This document shows positions 11,881-22,400 of a DNA stretch of 64,000 nt, one piece after another. Source of the DNA: Centrapalus pauciflorus (lineage: Eukaryota > Streptophyta > Magnoliopsida > Asterales > Asteraceae). The stretch spans positions 124,001-188,000 of the forward strand of contig JAANYP010002803.1 in the NCBI GenBank assembly GCA_020465985.1, read 5' to 3'. The notes beneath the pieces are model-generated. The model worked only from the letters and a program-made list of their open reading frames with translations. It was not told where the DNA came from and did not search any database. The position numbers and the translations under genes are program-made. Numbering within the stretch: position 1 is the stretch's first letter; each line of letters opens with the position of its first letter.

Positions 11881-14800
11881 GTATAATTAAAATCATAAAA
11901 GGTTATGTAAATACATAACATAGTACATCTATATAACTAAAGTCATCAAAGTTTGTATAGAAAACATAACATGATACATTTATAAAATTAAAATGATAAA
12001 AGGTTGTATACAAAATATAATTAAAGTCATAAATGGCCCAACCTAGGTTCCATAGCGCTATTTTGACCGCTTTTACCACTATTTTATCCAAAATTGCGTT
12101 CATATAGCATTAAATAGCACCGCTAATAGCGGGACCACTGTTTGTCACTGTTGTAACCTGAACCTCCGTTAACCGCTATAGCAACATTATAGCGCCGCTA
12201 TTGACTGCATAGACTCACGTAGACTTCAACTCCTTCGGGCTACCTGCCTTTTAAAAAATGCTGTAATCACTAATCATAATGCATGTGGTAAATCATGGAA
12301 AATAGGGGAGAGAAAAGGTCGATGTCTCTCAATGAACTGTGATTGTGAAAGAGAGAGGAGAGAAAAAGGTCGTTGTGAATTTGTAGTAAGTTCTAATCAT
12401 CCCTGAAACATTTATAAGATTTATAATATCGAGTGTTACATCACTCCATGACAACTGTGAGATTAGTGACTTGAATTTGTTGTGTTAGTTCAGGGGTTTA
12501 GTGTAATTCTCCGATAGTTTGATCTTAGTTAGTTTTGTAGTTTTTAGTATAAACAAGTCCTATGGGTTGATGAGGACAATAACTCAATTTGTAGTCATGT
12601 AACCCAATTTTGATAGTGAATTTGATTTTGTTCTTTCTTGATTCACATTTGTGGATTTCTGATTTTGTGAGTTCTTGATTTGTTTGTAATTTAGTTTCTG
12701 AAATTTCCTAACAAGTGATATTAGGTTCATAGATTACGCTTCTTGATTCTCTTGGTCTCCCGTCTAATTTTCGTGATTGAAATCAGCAACCGTTCTTCGT
12801 TCTTGAACCTGAAATTGTTTCTTGACTTTCTGAAATTTGAATTTGCGCTGCTGTAACTTGCAATCTTGGCCATCGTTTTTCAATCTTGAAACCGATTCAA
12901 GGTGTAGTCTCTTGAATCAGGCAATCGATATCATCAATTGAACTTGACGATCATTTCTTTGCAATTAATCAGCCTCTGGAAATAATTTCTTTTTGTACTC
13001 GGTTTCGTGGTCATCTCTTTTGGCTTTTGAAATTGGTGTTAGCAATCAACATCGGCAATCGTCATTGCCAAATTGGAATTAGTAATTGTTGAATCAAGTG
13101 TATTCTGGAAGTCCAAGATTCTGAAGTTGACTTTGGTTTTCAGTTTAAGGTGGAGTCGGCAATTGAAATTTGATTTTGATTTTGACTTTGGAGGTCAATT
13201 TGGCAATTGTTTTTGAAATTGGTCTTGATAATCGCTTTTGGGCAATTTTAATTTTGTAATACGGGCCACAGTTCAGAAAGTTTTGAAAAATTGATTTGGA
13301 AGTTCGTGTTTGGTCGGGAATCAAGGTTGGAGTTCGGTGACTCGTCGTGGTCTCGTTTTTGTTTTCTTGATTCGTTTTGAAGACGCCAAGACGAATGGTC
13401 GTTTTGGGTTTCTTGAATGACGATTCAAGAATTTAGGTGTCGACTCATTACGTTTGTTTGGTTTAGTATCAGAATTGGAGCTGCGTCTTTTGTGGGATTC
13501 CTGTTGATCGGATTTCGAGTTGTTCGATTTTGAAAGCATTTAGATGGCGATAGTGCGATACAAGTTTCGTTTGAAATTTAAATTGTTCTTTATGACGGTT
13601 GGTTTTTGGATTGTTTCATCATGTCGGGAAAGTGTATCATTAGTTTTTTGTGATCTACAAATTTTGGGCTATGGCGTCGTGGTTTAGTCCACCATGGTTT
13701 GGGGTTCGTTTGTAAATCAATTGGTTTGCCTTCTGAAAACTTAGTATTGTAGACTTCGAGTTTGAAGTTTGATTGGTCTGCTAACAAGTTTTGGTGGAAA
13801 TTTCTCATTTGTCGTTTGGTTGCCCGTTTGTTTCCGGTTGGATTTGTGTTTGGGGTATTTGGGAGAAATTACACATTGGGATTTAGTTGCGATGATCGTT
13901 GTATTTTGGGTCCGAATTTGTTGATTTATTGGTAGGTTCCAGCGTTGTCTTTGGGTCATCGATTTTGCATTGTTCTGGGCCGTTTGGAAACTTTGTTATG
14001 GGCTATCGTTTCATTGAGACATTTGGTAACCGGCTGATTTTGGATTGGTTTTTGTTCTCCTGTTTGTTGGTGCACATTAGTGTTTGGGTCGCATATGTGA
14101 GATTTGGTCTACGTTGCTTTCGGATTGCATGTTTTGGAATCAAATTTGAATTTGGTAGTGTGTTTCCAAATAGGTGGAGTTTGTCAGGTTGATATTTGGT
14201 TTGAAAAACACAAATTTGTTTTTGGGATTTCTTTGTTTTGTTTTTGAAATTCAAGTCAATGTGGAGATTTGTGAGATTAGTGACTTGAATTCGTTGTATT
14301 AGTTCAGGGGGTTTAGTGTAATTCTCTAATAGTTTGACCTTAGTTTGTAGTTTTTAGTATAAATAAGTCTTATGGATTAATGAGGACAATAACTTAATTT
14401 GTAGTCATGTAACCCAGTTTTGATAGCGAATTTGATTTTGTTCTTTCTTGATTCACATTTGTGGGTTTATGATTTTGTGAGTTCTTGATTTGTTTGCAAT
14501 TTAGTTTTTTAAATTTCCTAACAACTTCTACTTGTGAGTTAAAATGGTTGAAAGGGCTTCTTTTGAAACTCAAGAGTTCCAAACACAAGGATCTATGCAG
14601 CCTCACTATGACAGTGAGGTTGCTCTACATATTGTGGCTGATTACATTACTCACGAATGTACAAAGCATGTCAAAGTTCAATGTCATTTTATTTGTGGTG
14701 AAATCTTAAATGGCACTCTTGCCACGATGTACGGGCACAACAAGAAACAACTTGCACAAATTTTTGCTGAGATTGTTGGCAAGCAATGGTTGACTTCTTC

Positions 14801-16904
14801 ATTCACAAGTTAGGTGTTCAAAATCCCCATGCTCCAATTTAAGGGGAGAGGGGTTGAAGGATATGATGCTATGATTCTGTCACAATTAGTGGAACTCATT
14901 TAGGTAGGCTTTTGTATTCATGGTTGACTTCTTCATTCACATATCGAATTTATGGCTGTCAAAAGCCTGCCCCTGTACCTGGTGTACATATAGGTGTTTT
15001 GCCACCACAAATTGTTCTCTAAACATCCACTTTTAAACCCCCCCCCCCCCCCACCACAAAGCTGGATGCTAAATTTGTGCTTATGCACCTTTTTCTGTAT
15101 GAAACTAGATATTATTATTCCATAAACTACATGATGTTCATTAAAAAGCTTTGCTTGCCAAAGTTAGCCTCAAATAAGTAGAATATAAGAACTTGACTTC
15201 ATGGATAAATGATGAACAAACCTGATTGTTTCAAGAGGAGCAAGAACAGCTTTGGTCATAGCCCCAGCCAGAGCACCACTAACAAATTCTCCAACTTCTC
15301 TTGTCCTTATAAATTCCTGAGGCAAGCGTAGTAATTTCCCTTCAGTTTGTAAAACTTATAAATAAAATAAAAAAAATGCATGCTTATTACAAGTATCTAA
15401 CCATATTCAGGTACATAATTAGTGGAATCTGGTTCATGGAACATGCAAGCAATACAAAAATTGCGTCTGCACCATATGTGGAGTCAATTTTCTGTGACTT
15501 GCAAGATTCAGAGTACCGCGTTTCTACTTCAAAATGAATATGATTGTAGTAGCGACTTTGAACAAAAAAGGGAGTTACTTGGGTGCTGGTCCAGGTTGTT
15601 AATTCCCTTATTTTTGACAGTTTATTTTTTTAGTGCCTATAGATGGGCCCAGATTGTATACTCAACTTCCTCAATTTGTAATTTCTCTCTCAAGAGTCAA
15701 GATTCTCAATAAAGTGGGTAAAGGTTACTAATTTTTTCTCTCCAGTTTTTGGTTCTTCTTTTCTCTTGATTTTCATTACAAGTGGTATCAAGAGCCTAGG
15801 TTGCAATCAAAAAGGAAGAGTTACACTTCTGAATTCTTGACTTCCAAAATTGAATCGACTTCTTGATTGTTTTTTCTATAATCTCAATTTCAGCCATTGA
15901 AATCGGTATTCGATCTTGCCAATTTGATTTGGCGATCAACACTGCAGTTCAATTCAAGGTGGAGGTTCTTGAATTTGGTAATTGACTTAGATAATCAGAA
16001 ATTTAGTGATTTTTATCAGACAGTTCTGGTTTCTCTGGATTTCAGCGACTGGTTTCATCAATCAGTTCTGGAATTCTAATTGAAATTGGCGTCGCAGGAG
16101 TAAGCAATTGATTTCAGGAAATCAATTTTTCAGGAATCGATTCTGCTAGCCGGATTGATTTTAGTGTCGTATCCAGCAATTGATTCTGCATTTTGTCGAT
16201 TTGGTGATCGATTTTTACTGGGAATCGACTTTGGTGTTCTGACTGAATTTGGCGCTCAATTTTTCTGGAAGCAATCGATTCAACTTCTAGAATTGTTTTG
16301 GCCACTGGTTGTCAATCCTGACCGCAACATTTTGGAAAGTTTCTTGATTTCAAGAAAGTTGTTCTAGCTTTCAATTCTATCTGAAAACGGCTCCACAAGT
16401 AATAATGATCTAGAAAGAATAACTTCAGCCTCTGGCATCTCAAAATGAGAGCACTGCTGAAATGTGAAGGACATTGGACTCTTCTTGATGGTCCAAGGCC
16501 AGAAACAATGGATAAAAACAAATTCGATCAACAAGACAAAAAGGTGCATTCAACAAACTTTGTTATTACTCTCAATTCTCATAATAATGATCACTGATAA
16601 AAACTTACATTCATTCAACAAGGCATACTGTAGTAACAGAAATGATCTTTCCAAACCCCATAAAAATCAAGAAAAATTTGAATCAAAGAATTATGACTAA
16701 TGCGTGATGGAGCATACAAGTGTTTTTGCAATTTGTATTTAGGTAAATAAAGTAAACACTTACATCGATGGATCGTCGAATATCAGGAAGTTGGAAATCC
16801 AGCATGAAGGAACCATCCTTGGTGCGATGATGACCCAGAAAAACAGGGTCAAGGTTTTTGTGGAGGTGTGCAGAGTCTAAGATGACTCCATAAATATCAG
16901 CCAT
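2969..16904 (-). CDS. BTL1: Mitochondrial carrier protein, BTL1-like (probable adenine nucleotide transporter)
   Basis: Five exons join in frame into 352 residues: 16764-16904, 15222-15316, 4162-4495, 3782-4019 and 2969-3219. All introns have GT-AG ends. The protein has the three repeats of the mitochondrial carrier family, each with the signature motif: PLETIR at residues 74-79, PLEVLK at 185-190 and PLEVAR at 279-284. Each is followed by a G-x-x-G-L/F-x-x-G type stretch (GWQGLWAGN, GIGSFYAGL, GLIGLYRGW). Six membrane helices are expected and no cleavable signal is seen. Length and the exon-2 core match the plant Brittle1-like BTL1 group (about 350 residues), which is predicted to move adenine nucleotides across the inner mitochondrial membrane; substrate is inferred from family only. 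The start is the first in-frame ATG of exon 1. The frame stays open upstream to a possible acceptor near 16961, so an earlier 5' exon is possible. Intron 2 is 10.7 kb and full of mobile elements, yet no exon is broken. Confidence 0.93.
3312..3592. mobile_element. Foldback MITE in intron 4 of the BTL1-like gene
   Basis: The left end (GTCAATTACTAAAAATAG at 3313) and the reverse complement of the right end (GGGCTAATTGCTAAAAATAG) are near-identical, as are the adjoining 'caacttt' segments. Internal short repeats of the type 'atagcaacaactttt' run in both directions. It has no coding capacity. Confidence 0.6.
4834..5598. mobile_element. MITE with ends embedded in (TA)n tracts
   Basis: The left end 'ggttccattgagaacttttg' at 4840 pairs with the reverse complement of 'acaaaagttctcaatggaacc' near 5410-5430. 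Two further right-end-like copies (gatgcacaaaagttctcaat) follow at 5539-5590, separated from the first by an 87-bp TA tract. One left end with three right ends points to repeated insertion or copying in TA-rich DNA. Confidence 0.5.
5448..5534. repeat. (TA)n microsatellite
   Basis: About 43 uninterrupted TA units inside the nested MITE cluster; a second tract is at 4770-4832. The (IY)n open frames read through it are artefacts. Confidence 0.95.
7062..8648. mobile_element. Harbinger/Tourist-like element carrying captured exons
   Basis: The left end GGGCTGTTTGGTTCGCGG matches the reverse complement of the right end, GGCACTGTTTGGTTCACAG, and both are followed by 'attcc'-rich subterminal repeats. 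G(N)CTGTTTGGTT ends are typical of plant PIF/Harbinger MITEs. The flanking trinucleotides (tga, gac) do not match, so the boundaries may be off by a few bases. The interior holds pyrimidine-rich leader-like DNA (7260-7620) and a two-exon gene fragment. Confidence 0.5.
7926..8329 (+). pseudogene. Captured two-exon fragment, Tudor/Agenet-like C-terminal piece
   Basis: An open frame (7926-8128) ends at a good donor (CCTG|GTAAGT). An acceptor at 8269-8271 (TTGCAG|G) lets the frame continue in phase through 8272-8326 to a TGA at 8327-8329. The split codon restores Trp, giving '..NNAWHKGTVIEVFEG..SIVSV'. The pattern W-x-KG-x-V ... G-x-S-x-V is what Tudor/Agenet-type folds look like in plant chromatin proteins. 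I do not recognise the specific parent gene. It lies between Harbinger-like ends in the intron of a gene on the opposite strand, so it is best read as a transduplicated fragment rather than a functional gene. Confidence 0.45.
8936..11190. other. Intronic non-coding stretch with LTR remnant and local duplication
   Basis: No coding region is visible. Around 9716-9760 there is an 'acgtggttcggtc ... gacctacgtccac' segment typical of copia-type LTR ends, with remnant sequence on to about 9905. A local direct duplication lies at 10012-10410. The region belongs to intron 2 of the BTL1-like gene. Confidence 0.5.
10012..10410. repeat. Imperfect direct duplication, units about 170 and 60 bp
   Basis: The run 'gggcttgaatgtttcaacct' occurs at about 10121 and again near 10335, with 'cactggagctcttgccaaa' at 10171, 10213 and 10386. 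'accaaataccatttgtcaatg' near 10027 recurs near 10249. This is a partly degraded tandem duplication inside intron 2. Confidence 0.7.
11200..12212. mobile_element. hAT-type MITE, CTATGCAGTTAATAGCG family, copy 2
   Basis: It starts CTATGCAGTTAT and ends ATTGACTGCATAG. The flanking 8-bp duplication is nearly perfect: actcacct at 11192-11199 and actcacgt at 12213-12220. The 'atagcggt'/'ccgctat' subterminal repeats match the copy at 4684-6126. The centre is an 'ataaaaggttatataaa' repeat with (CATA)n and (TA)n tracts. Both copies lie in the same host intron. Confidence 0.8.
11750..11875. repeat. (CATA)n followed by (TA)n microsatellite
   Basis: About 80 bases of acat/cata units pass directly into about 43 bases of TA. 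They sit in the centre of the second CTATGCAG-family MITE. Confidence 0.9.
12456..14523 (+). mobile_element. Non-autonomous LTR retroelement C
   Basis: Direct LTRs at 12456-12713 and 14270-14523 start TGTGAGATTAGTGACTTG and end CCTAACA. A degraded primer site, 'tgatattaggttc', follows the first LTR. A purine-rich 'gtggagatt' precedes the second. The internal 1.55 kb has no retroelement open frame. The left flank acaac is partly matched at the right junction. It is the same family as element D at 18269-21602, with shared internal sequence (13270-14265 resembles 19630-20560). Confidence 0.75.
14524..14880 (+). pseudogene. Ty1/copia RNase H C-terminal remnant
   Basis: An 89-residue open frame (14544-14813) contains the copia RNase H tail pattern: D-S-E-V-A-L-H-I ... 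H-E-x-T-K-H-V-K-V-Q-C-H-F-I ... K-x-Q-L-A-Q-I-F. An aagggga-type purine tract follows near 14841. There is no reverse transcriptase upstream, because element C ends immediately before it. It is a decayed fragment, not a gene. Confidence 0.75.
15540..16380 (+). mobile_element. LTR-end and leader remnant of another retroelement (E)
   Basis: The motif 'cattacaagtggtatcaagagcc' near 15774-15797 looks like an LTR end (…ACA) followed by a primer site close to the initiator-Met type (TGGTATCAGAGC) with one inserted base. The following 600 bases ('ttgatttggcgatcaac' style) resemble the non-coding leaders of elements C and D. It lies in intron 1 of the BTL1-like gene (15317-16763). The far LTR was not found. 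Confidence 0.45.
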
Positions 16905-17434
16905 TGTACATAAGCTCTTTCGTTGCTGGTCAATTGACTGAAATGATCAACAACAAAAGTGTTAGATTACTGATTACATGAAAGAAAGCAGATAGATATT
17001 TGATAAGATAAAAAGAGAGGGAATGTGCATGTGCCTGAGGCTGGGATGGAGATTTCTGGGTCATTCTATTGGGTGGTGGCTCACCACCCACCCTTTGGTG
17101 CTGTTTTTTAAAATGGCTGGTGTCTTTTTCCGTGTCTGATGAAGAGGCCGTCTATACAAGTCTGAAAGATGCACCAAGAAGACTGTTTTTGTAAACAAAT
17201 AAAAAAATTCTGAAAGTAATTCTGAATTTTAAGGACAATACTTAATGGTTTAGTACAGAACATATCAAAAGGTTGACTCGAAGTACAAGAATAGTTACAA
17301 ACTATAATGATACCAAAAATGGATATATCCAAATGTCACCTAATAAACAAACACCACCACGGTTAACCTAAAATCAATAAAATAAACTCAAATATGAAGA
17401 CCTGGAAACCAAACAAAACAGATAAACATTTAAG

Positions 17435-18091
17435 CAATGTTGTAGAAGTCGCTAGGCGGTAGTCGGCCAGCCGAAAGGGGACTAGCGATTAATCGGCTAG
17501 GCGGGGATTAATCGGGAGTAGTCGAATTGAAACTTTTAGTATGTAAATTTCAGAGTTATACATAAAACATATTTATAAATATTCGAATATAATTATAATT
17601 ATGCATCAGACCTAAAAATATCTTTAATATCACAACCATTTTTGTTAAAAAAAATTATTCAAACATAAAGCATAGTTCATTGATTTTATAATTAGATTGA
17701 TGATCCCTAATCGTTTTGACCATATTGTTCAAATATACAAGCACATAAATAGGGCACAGCAGCGAGAGGGAAGAGAGAGATCGACCGACAGCCTTCTTGC
17801 GAGAGAGAGAGAGATGAACGACGGGTTGAGTTTGACTGCATATGGATTTTACCCTAATTTAATTGGGCTATCTTTTGGGTCCTTTCTTTTTTATTTCAGC
17901 ATTTTTTTCAAAAAAAATTTGTTGACTGACTTTGACTTCGAGACCACCTAGGCCGCCGCCTAGGGCCGACTAGGCCGATTTTTGACTGACTAGCTGATTT
18001 TTGACCGACTTTGACCGATTGAGCCTAGACAGGCCGATTATATGAAAATCATAGCGTTGACTGGCCGCCGAGGCCGATTTTTACAACCCTG
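17435..18091. mobile_element. hAT-type MITE with GTTGTARAAATCG ends
   Basis: The left end CAATGTTGTAGAAGTCG matches the reverse complement of the right end, CAGGGTTGTAAAAATCG. A perfect 8-bp duplication, catttaag, is at 17427-17434 and 18092-18099. The ends are GC-rich with 'taggcgg'/'ggccgat' repeats. No transposase is present. It lies about 0.5 kb upstream of exon 1 of the BTL1-like gene. Confidence 0.85.
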
Positions 18092-18268
18092 CATTTAAGA
18101 GTTAATTCAATGTTTTCGGCTCATATTTCATAATCAAATTCGAACAAGTTTGACGTAATGAGTTCAAACTTGAATAAGTTGAGAAACTTCCATTGTTTGT
18201 ATTTAAAAGTAGTTATACATCCATCAATACATACTTACATATACACACACTTAGGTGTTGTTTGTTTT

Positions 18269-21200
18269 TCTGAGATTAGTGACTTGAATTTGTTGTATTA
18301 GTTCAGGGGGTTTAGTGTAATTCTATGATAATTTGATTAGGGTTGGTTTTCTTGTTTTTAGTATAAAATAGTCATAATGGGTGAATGAGAACAATAACTC
18401 AAATTGTAGTCATGTAACCCAATTTTGATAGTGAATTTGATTTTGTTCTTCCTCGATTCACATTTGTGGGTTTTTGATTTTGTGAGTTCTTGGATAGGGT
18501 TTGTAATTTAGTTTTCTGATTTCCTAACAAGTGGTATTAGAGCCAGGTTGTGATCAACGTTCGTTCTTTCCGCCATTTGTAATTGAATTTAGCGATAGCA
18601 ATTAGAAATCATTCATCGCCAAATAGAAATTTAATATTCATTTTGGAGACTCCAGAAATCAGAGTTAGCGATCAGTTCCTACAGTCGATCGCTTATGGTG
18701 TCCTAGTTGAAATTAGCGTTCAATTTTTGGAATCAATTTTGTTGGCGATTGTTCTTTGTCAAAATTAGAATCGGCAATTGTTTTCTGTGGAGTCCCCTTT
18801 GAAGGTTGCAAATCAGATTTCGCATCGATTTTGAAATTGATTTATGCAATTCGTACAATTGCTGATCTAACGCTTCTGAATTCGATTTGATCCTCTGGAG
18901 ATCTAGTGATTACAAACTGCAATTGTTCTTGGTAGTGAACGTCTCTGAATTTTTCAGAATTGCCTTCTTGATTTTGCAATTCTACTCGTTCTGGATTTAG
19001 GTTCTCAATTTGGCAATCGCTGTTATCAATTGATTCTTGGCAATTGATCTTAGGATTGCAATTCACTCAAGTTGTTCTTTCTGGGTGAGACACAATCAAA
19101 GTTGGTAACTAATTTCAAGATTGACGTTCGGATTTTCTAAACGAATCTGATTTAACAATCGATTCAGGCTGTGGAATAAGAATTGGCTATAGTTCTTGGC
19201 GAATTTGATTACTGACTTCTGCTCCGGTGATTGTCTTGAGGAGGAGACTGAGTTCAGAATTTGAAATTGAAAGTCAATTATGGTTCTGAAGGTGCAATCA
19301 ATTTTGCAAACGGAGGTAATCAATCTTGACAATCTGAATTTGGCATCTAATCTTGCAATCGATTTTAGAATTGTAGTGATCTGCTCAAATTGAGGGTATT
19401 CTTCTTAACCTGATTTGATTTTGGTAATTTGAATCGATTACGGTAATTTGATTTCAGCATTAGTATTGATTTGACCACACCAATGGAGTTGGAAATTGGC
19501 TCAAATCAATACCGCGTTGTGTGTTTCTTGAAATTAAGAATCACTTTCTTGATTGTTGGTTGGTTTGAAAATCATTCCTCGTTTGTCTACTTCCTGCATA
19601 AATGAAGTTGTTTTTATTCAAGAAACCCTATTTGGAATGGTATTGATCTCGGGTGACGCGTCTTGATCTCGGGTTTGTTTCTCTTGGTTCGTTTTAAACA
19701 TGGAATGGTCGTTTTGGGTTTCTTGAATGACGATTCAAGAATTTAGGTGTCGACTCATTACGTTCGGTTTAGTTTCAGAATTAGAGCTGCGTGTTTATGG
19801 GATTCATGTTAATTGAATTTCGATTTGTTCGATTTCAAAGACACTTAGATGGCGACACAAGTTCCATTTAGAGTTAATTTGTTTTTTATTGACGGTGGCT
19901 TTCGGGTTGGTTTCGTCATATTGAGGAAGTGTATCATTAGTTTTTTGTAATCTACAAATTTTGGGCTATGGCGTCATAGTTTGGTCCACCGTGGTTTGGG
20001 GTTCGTTTGTAGATCAATTGGTTTGCCTTTTGGAAACTTAGTATTGTTGGCTTCGTGTTTGAATCTCGGTTGGTCCGGTAACAAGTTTTGGTGGAGTTTC
20101 TCATTCGTTTTTGTTACCCGTTAGTTTTTGGAAATTTGGGGTATTTGGGAGAAATTACACATTAGTATTTAGTTGCGATGCTCGTTATATTTTGGGTCCG
20201 GATTTTGTTGATCGATTAATAGGTTCCGGTGTTGTTTTTGGGTCATCGATTTTGCGTTGTTGCGGGCCGTTTGGATATTTCGTATGGTTTTGATATGGGT
20301 TATCGTCTTAGTTGCGACATTTGGTAACCGGTTGATTTTGGATATGGATTTGTTCTCCAGTTTTTGGTGCACATTGGTGTTTCGGGTCGCATATCGGCAT
20401 ATGTGATACTTGATATTTGTTGTTTTCGGATTGAAGGTTTTGGATTCGAATTTGAATTTGATAGCATGTTTCCAAATAGGTGGAGTTTTATACTTCGTTA
20501 TTTGGTTTGAGAAACACAAATTTGTTTTTGGGATTTTGTTTTGTTTTTGAAATTCAAGTCAAGGTCAATGTTATTAAAGGCGAAAGGCGCACCGGAGGCG
20601 ACATGCCTTGATTAGGGACTAAGTCGAGAGGCGCAAAAAGGCGAGGGCCCGAGTGTACTAATATATTTAGAAACTAGCAAATATACATATGACATAGTTT
20701 AACATAAAAACATAAAATAAAAGAATATCAATGCTATAATAAAGCATATATCATAAATCCTAATTAATAATTATCCTAATTGTATTACTTAAATTTAATT
20801 TATAACATTTATTTTTATATTCCATATAATAATGTTTTTACTTTAATGTATTATCAATAATTGTTTATAAAAATTGATATCTAGAAGGCTATCAAAAAAG
20901 CTAAAATTAAATGATGTTATTAGTGGGTTATAAATGGGCTTCTTAAAAGATAAAAGTATATAACATACAGAAGCCCAGTATCATGAAGAGGGCTCGTTAG
21001 CTTTGAAAACTGCAGTATCAAGCAATTGGCCAAACAGGGATGCAAAATTGAGCAATCCACGATGCTAGGAATATAGAACTTAGCAAGCGACCACAACAGG
21101 GATGAGCAATCAACCACACCAGGGATACAGGTATGTCAATTTTGACCCTATACACGCTAATGGAAAGAGTCCAGCGCTTCACGCACTGGTCGCCTATCGC

Positions 21201-21602
21201 CTAGTCGGCCTAGTCGAGCGCCTCTCCTTCTCGCATCGCCTGAACTCAGCTAAAGCGCTTAGGCAAAAATCGCCTCGACTTAGGGACTAGTCGAGCGCCT
21301 GGCTCGCCTTTAATAACACTGGTCAAGGTGGAGATTTGTGAGATTCGTGACTTGAATTTGTTGTATTAGTTCAGAGGGTTTAGTGTAATTCTATGATAAT
21401 TTGATCAGGGTTAGTTTTCTTGTTTTTAGTATAAATATTCATATTGGGTGAATGACAACGATAACTCAAATTGTAGTCATGTAACCCAATTTTGATAGTG
21501 TATTTGATTTTGTTCTTTCTTGATTCACATTTGTCATTTGTGGGTTTCTGATTTTGTCAGTCTTGGATAGGGTTTGTAATTTAGTTTTCTGATTTCCTAA
21601 CA
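18269..21602 (+). mobile_element. Non-autonomous LTR retroelement D
   Basis: LTRs at 18269-18529 and 21337-21602, ending CCTAACA; the first starts TCTGAG instead of TGTGAG. A perfect 5-bp duplication, gttt t, is at 18264-18268 and 21603-21607. The primer site TGGTATTAGAGCC is at 18532-18544 and the purine tract 'aaggtggagatt' precedes the 3' LTR. The internal region has no gag or pol frame. A 756-bp hAT MITE is nested at 20566-21321. Elements C and D share LTR and internal sequence, so the family moves using proteins from elsewhere. Confidence 0.85.
20566..21321. mobile_element. hAT-type MITE nested in element D
   Basis: Ends CAATGTTATTAAAGGCG (left) and CAGTGTTATTAAAGGCG (right, reverse complement). 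A perfect 8-bp duplication, gtcaaggt, is at 20558-20565 and 21322-21329. Element C has the corresponding uninterrupted site. The subterminal regions carry 'gcgcctggctcgcc'-type repeats. A degraded relative of the left end may lie near 10800. Confidence 0.85.
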
Positions 21603-21934
21603 GTTTTTTAAGAGGTAAACTGTCTTATGTCTTCTGCCACGTCTACAGCAGAAGAGGTGGTCTAAAAGTATGCAAACTGTAAAAAACAAAACTGTGCGTT
21701 TTGTGAACATAAATTGTATGTTCGAATAATAAACTGCTGAATATCATATAAAAATGATTACATTGAACATGTCAACCAAATATTTTATATCAATAGATGA
21801 TAATAGTTACAAACTATCATCATGGTCAAAAAATGATATTTCAAAGTATAAACTATAAAGAAACAATCTAAATTTCTAAACTATATATATAATTAATCAA
21901 TAATCAATTCACAAAGAAACAATATCAATTTCCA

Positions 21935-21938
<4 letters not shown>

Positions 21939-22005
<67 letters not shown>
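21939..22005. repeat. (TA)n microsatellite
   Basis: About 33 TA units, then a short (CA)n run, next to the left end of the MITE at 22028. Confidence 0.95.
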
Positions 22006-22006
<1 letters not shown>

Positions 22007-22027
22007 GCACACACACACATATCTATA

Positions 22028-22400
22028 TAGGCTAAGGATCTTTGAGCACCATTTATAATTAAGCACCAGTCAACACCAACTAAAATAAGGTTTTATATAT
22101 ACAAGCTTTGAATAAATAGAAATAAACTTTCAGTGGGTTCATTGCATTCATAGGCTTTAATATACACAAGATTTATTATCTTCGTTACGTTTTCATGCTT
22201 TTTTATATACAAGTTTCATTAGGTTCATTGCATTCATAAGCTTTAATATACACAAAATTCATTAGATTGATCACTTTCAAACTATGTAAATAAGTTACCT
22301 GTAACATGCAAAGGTTTTAATTGATGCTGATTTGTTAAATTTTTATTGGTGCTCACGGTGCTTATTATTAAATGATGTTTAAATGATCCCCATTCTGTGT
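22028..22400. mobile_element. MITE adjoining a TA tract
   Basis: The left end 'ggatctttgagcacc' plus 'attaagcacc' is matched by the reverse complement of the right end, 'ggggatcatttaaac' plus 'aataagcaccgtgagcacc'. Two imperfect copies of 'ttcattgcattcataggctttaatatacaca' lie inside. There is no coding region. Target duplication is not clear because of flanking simple repeats. Confidence 0.5.
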
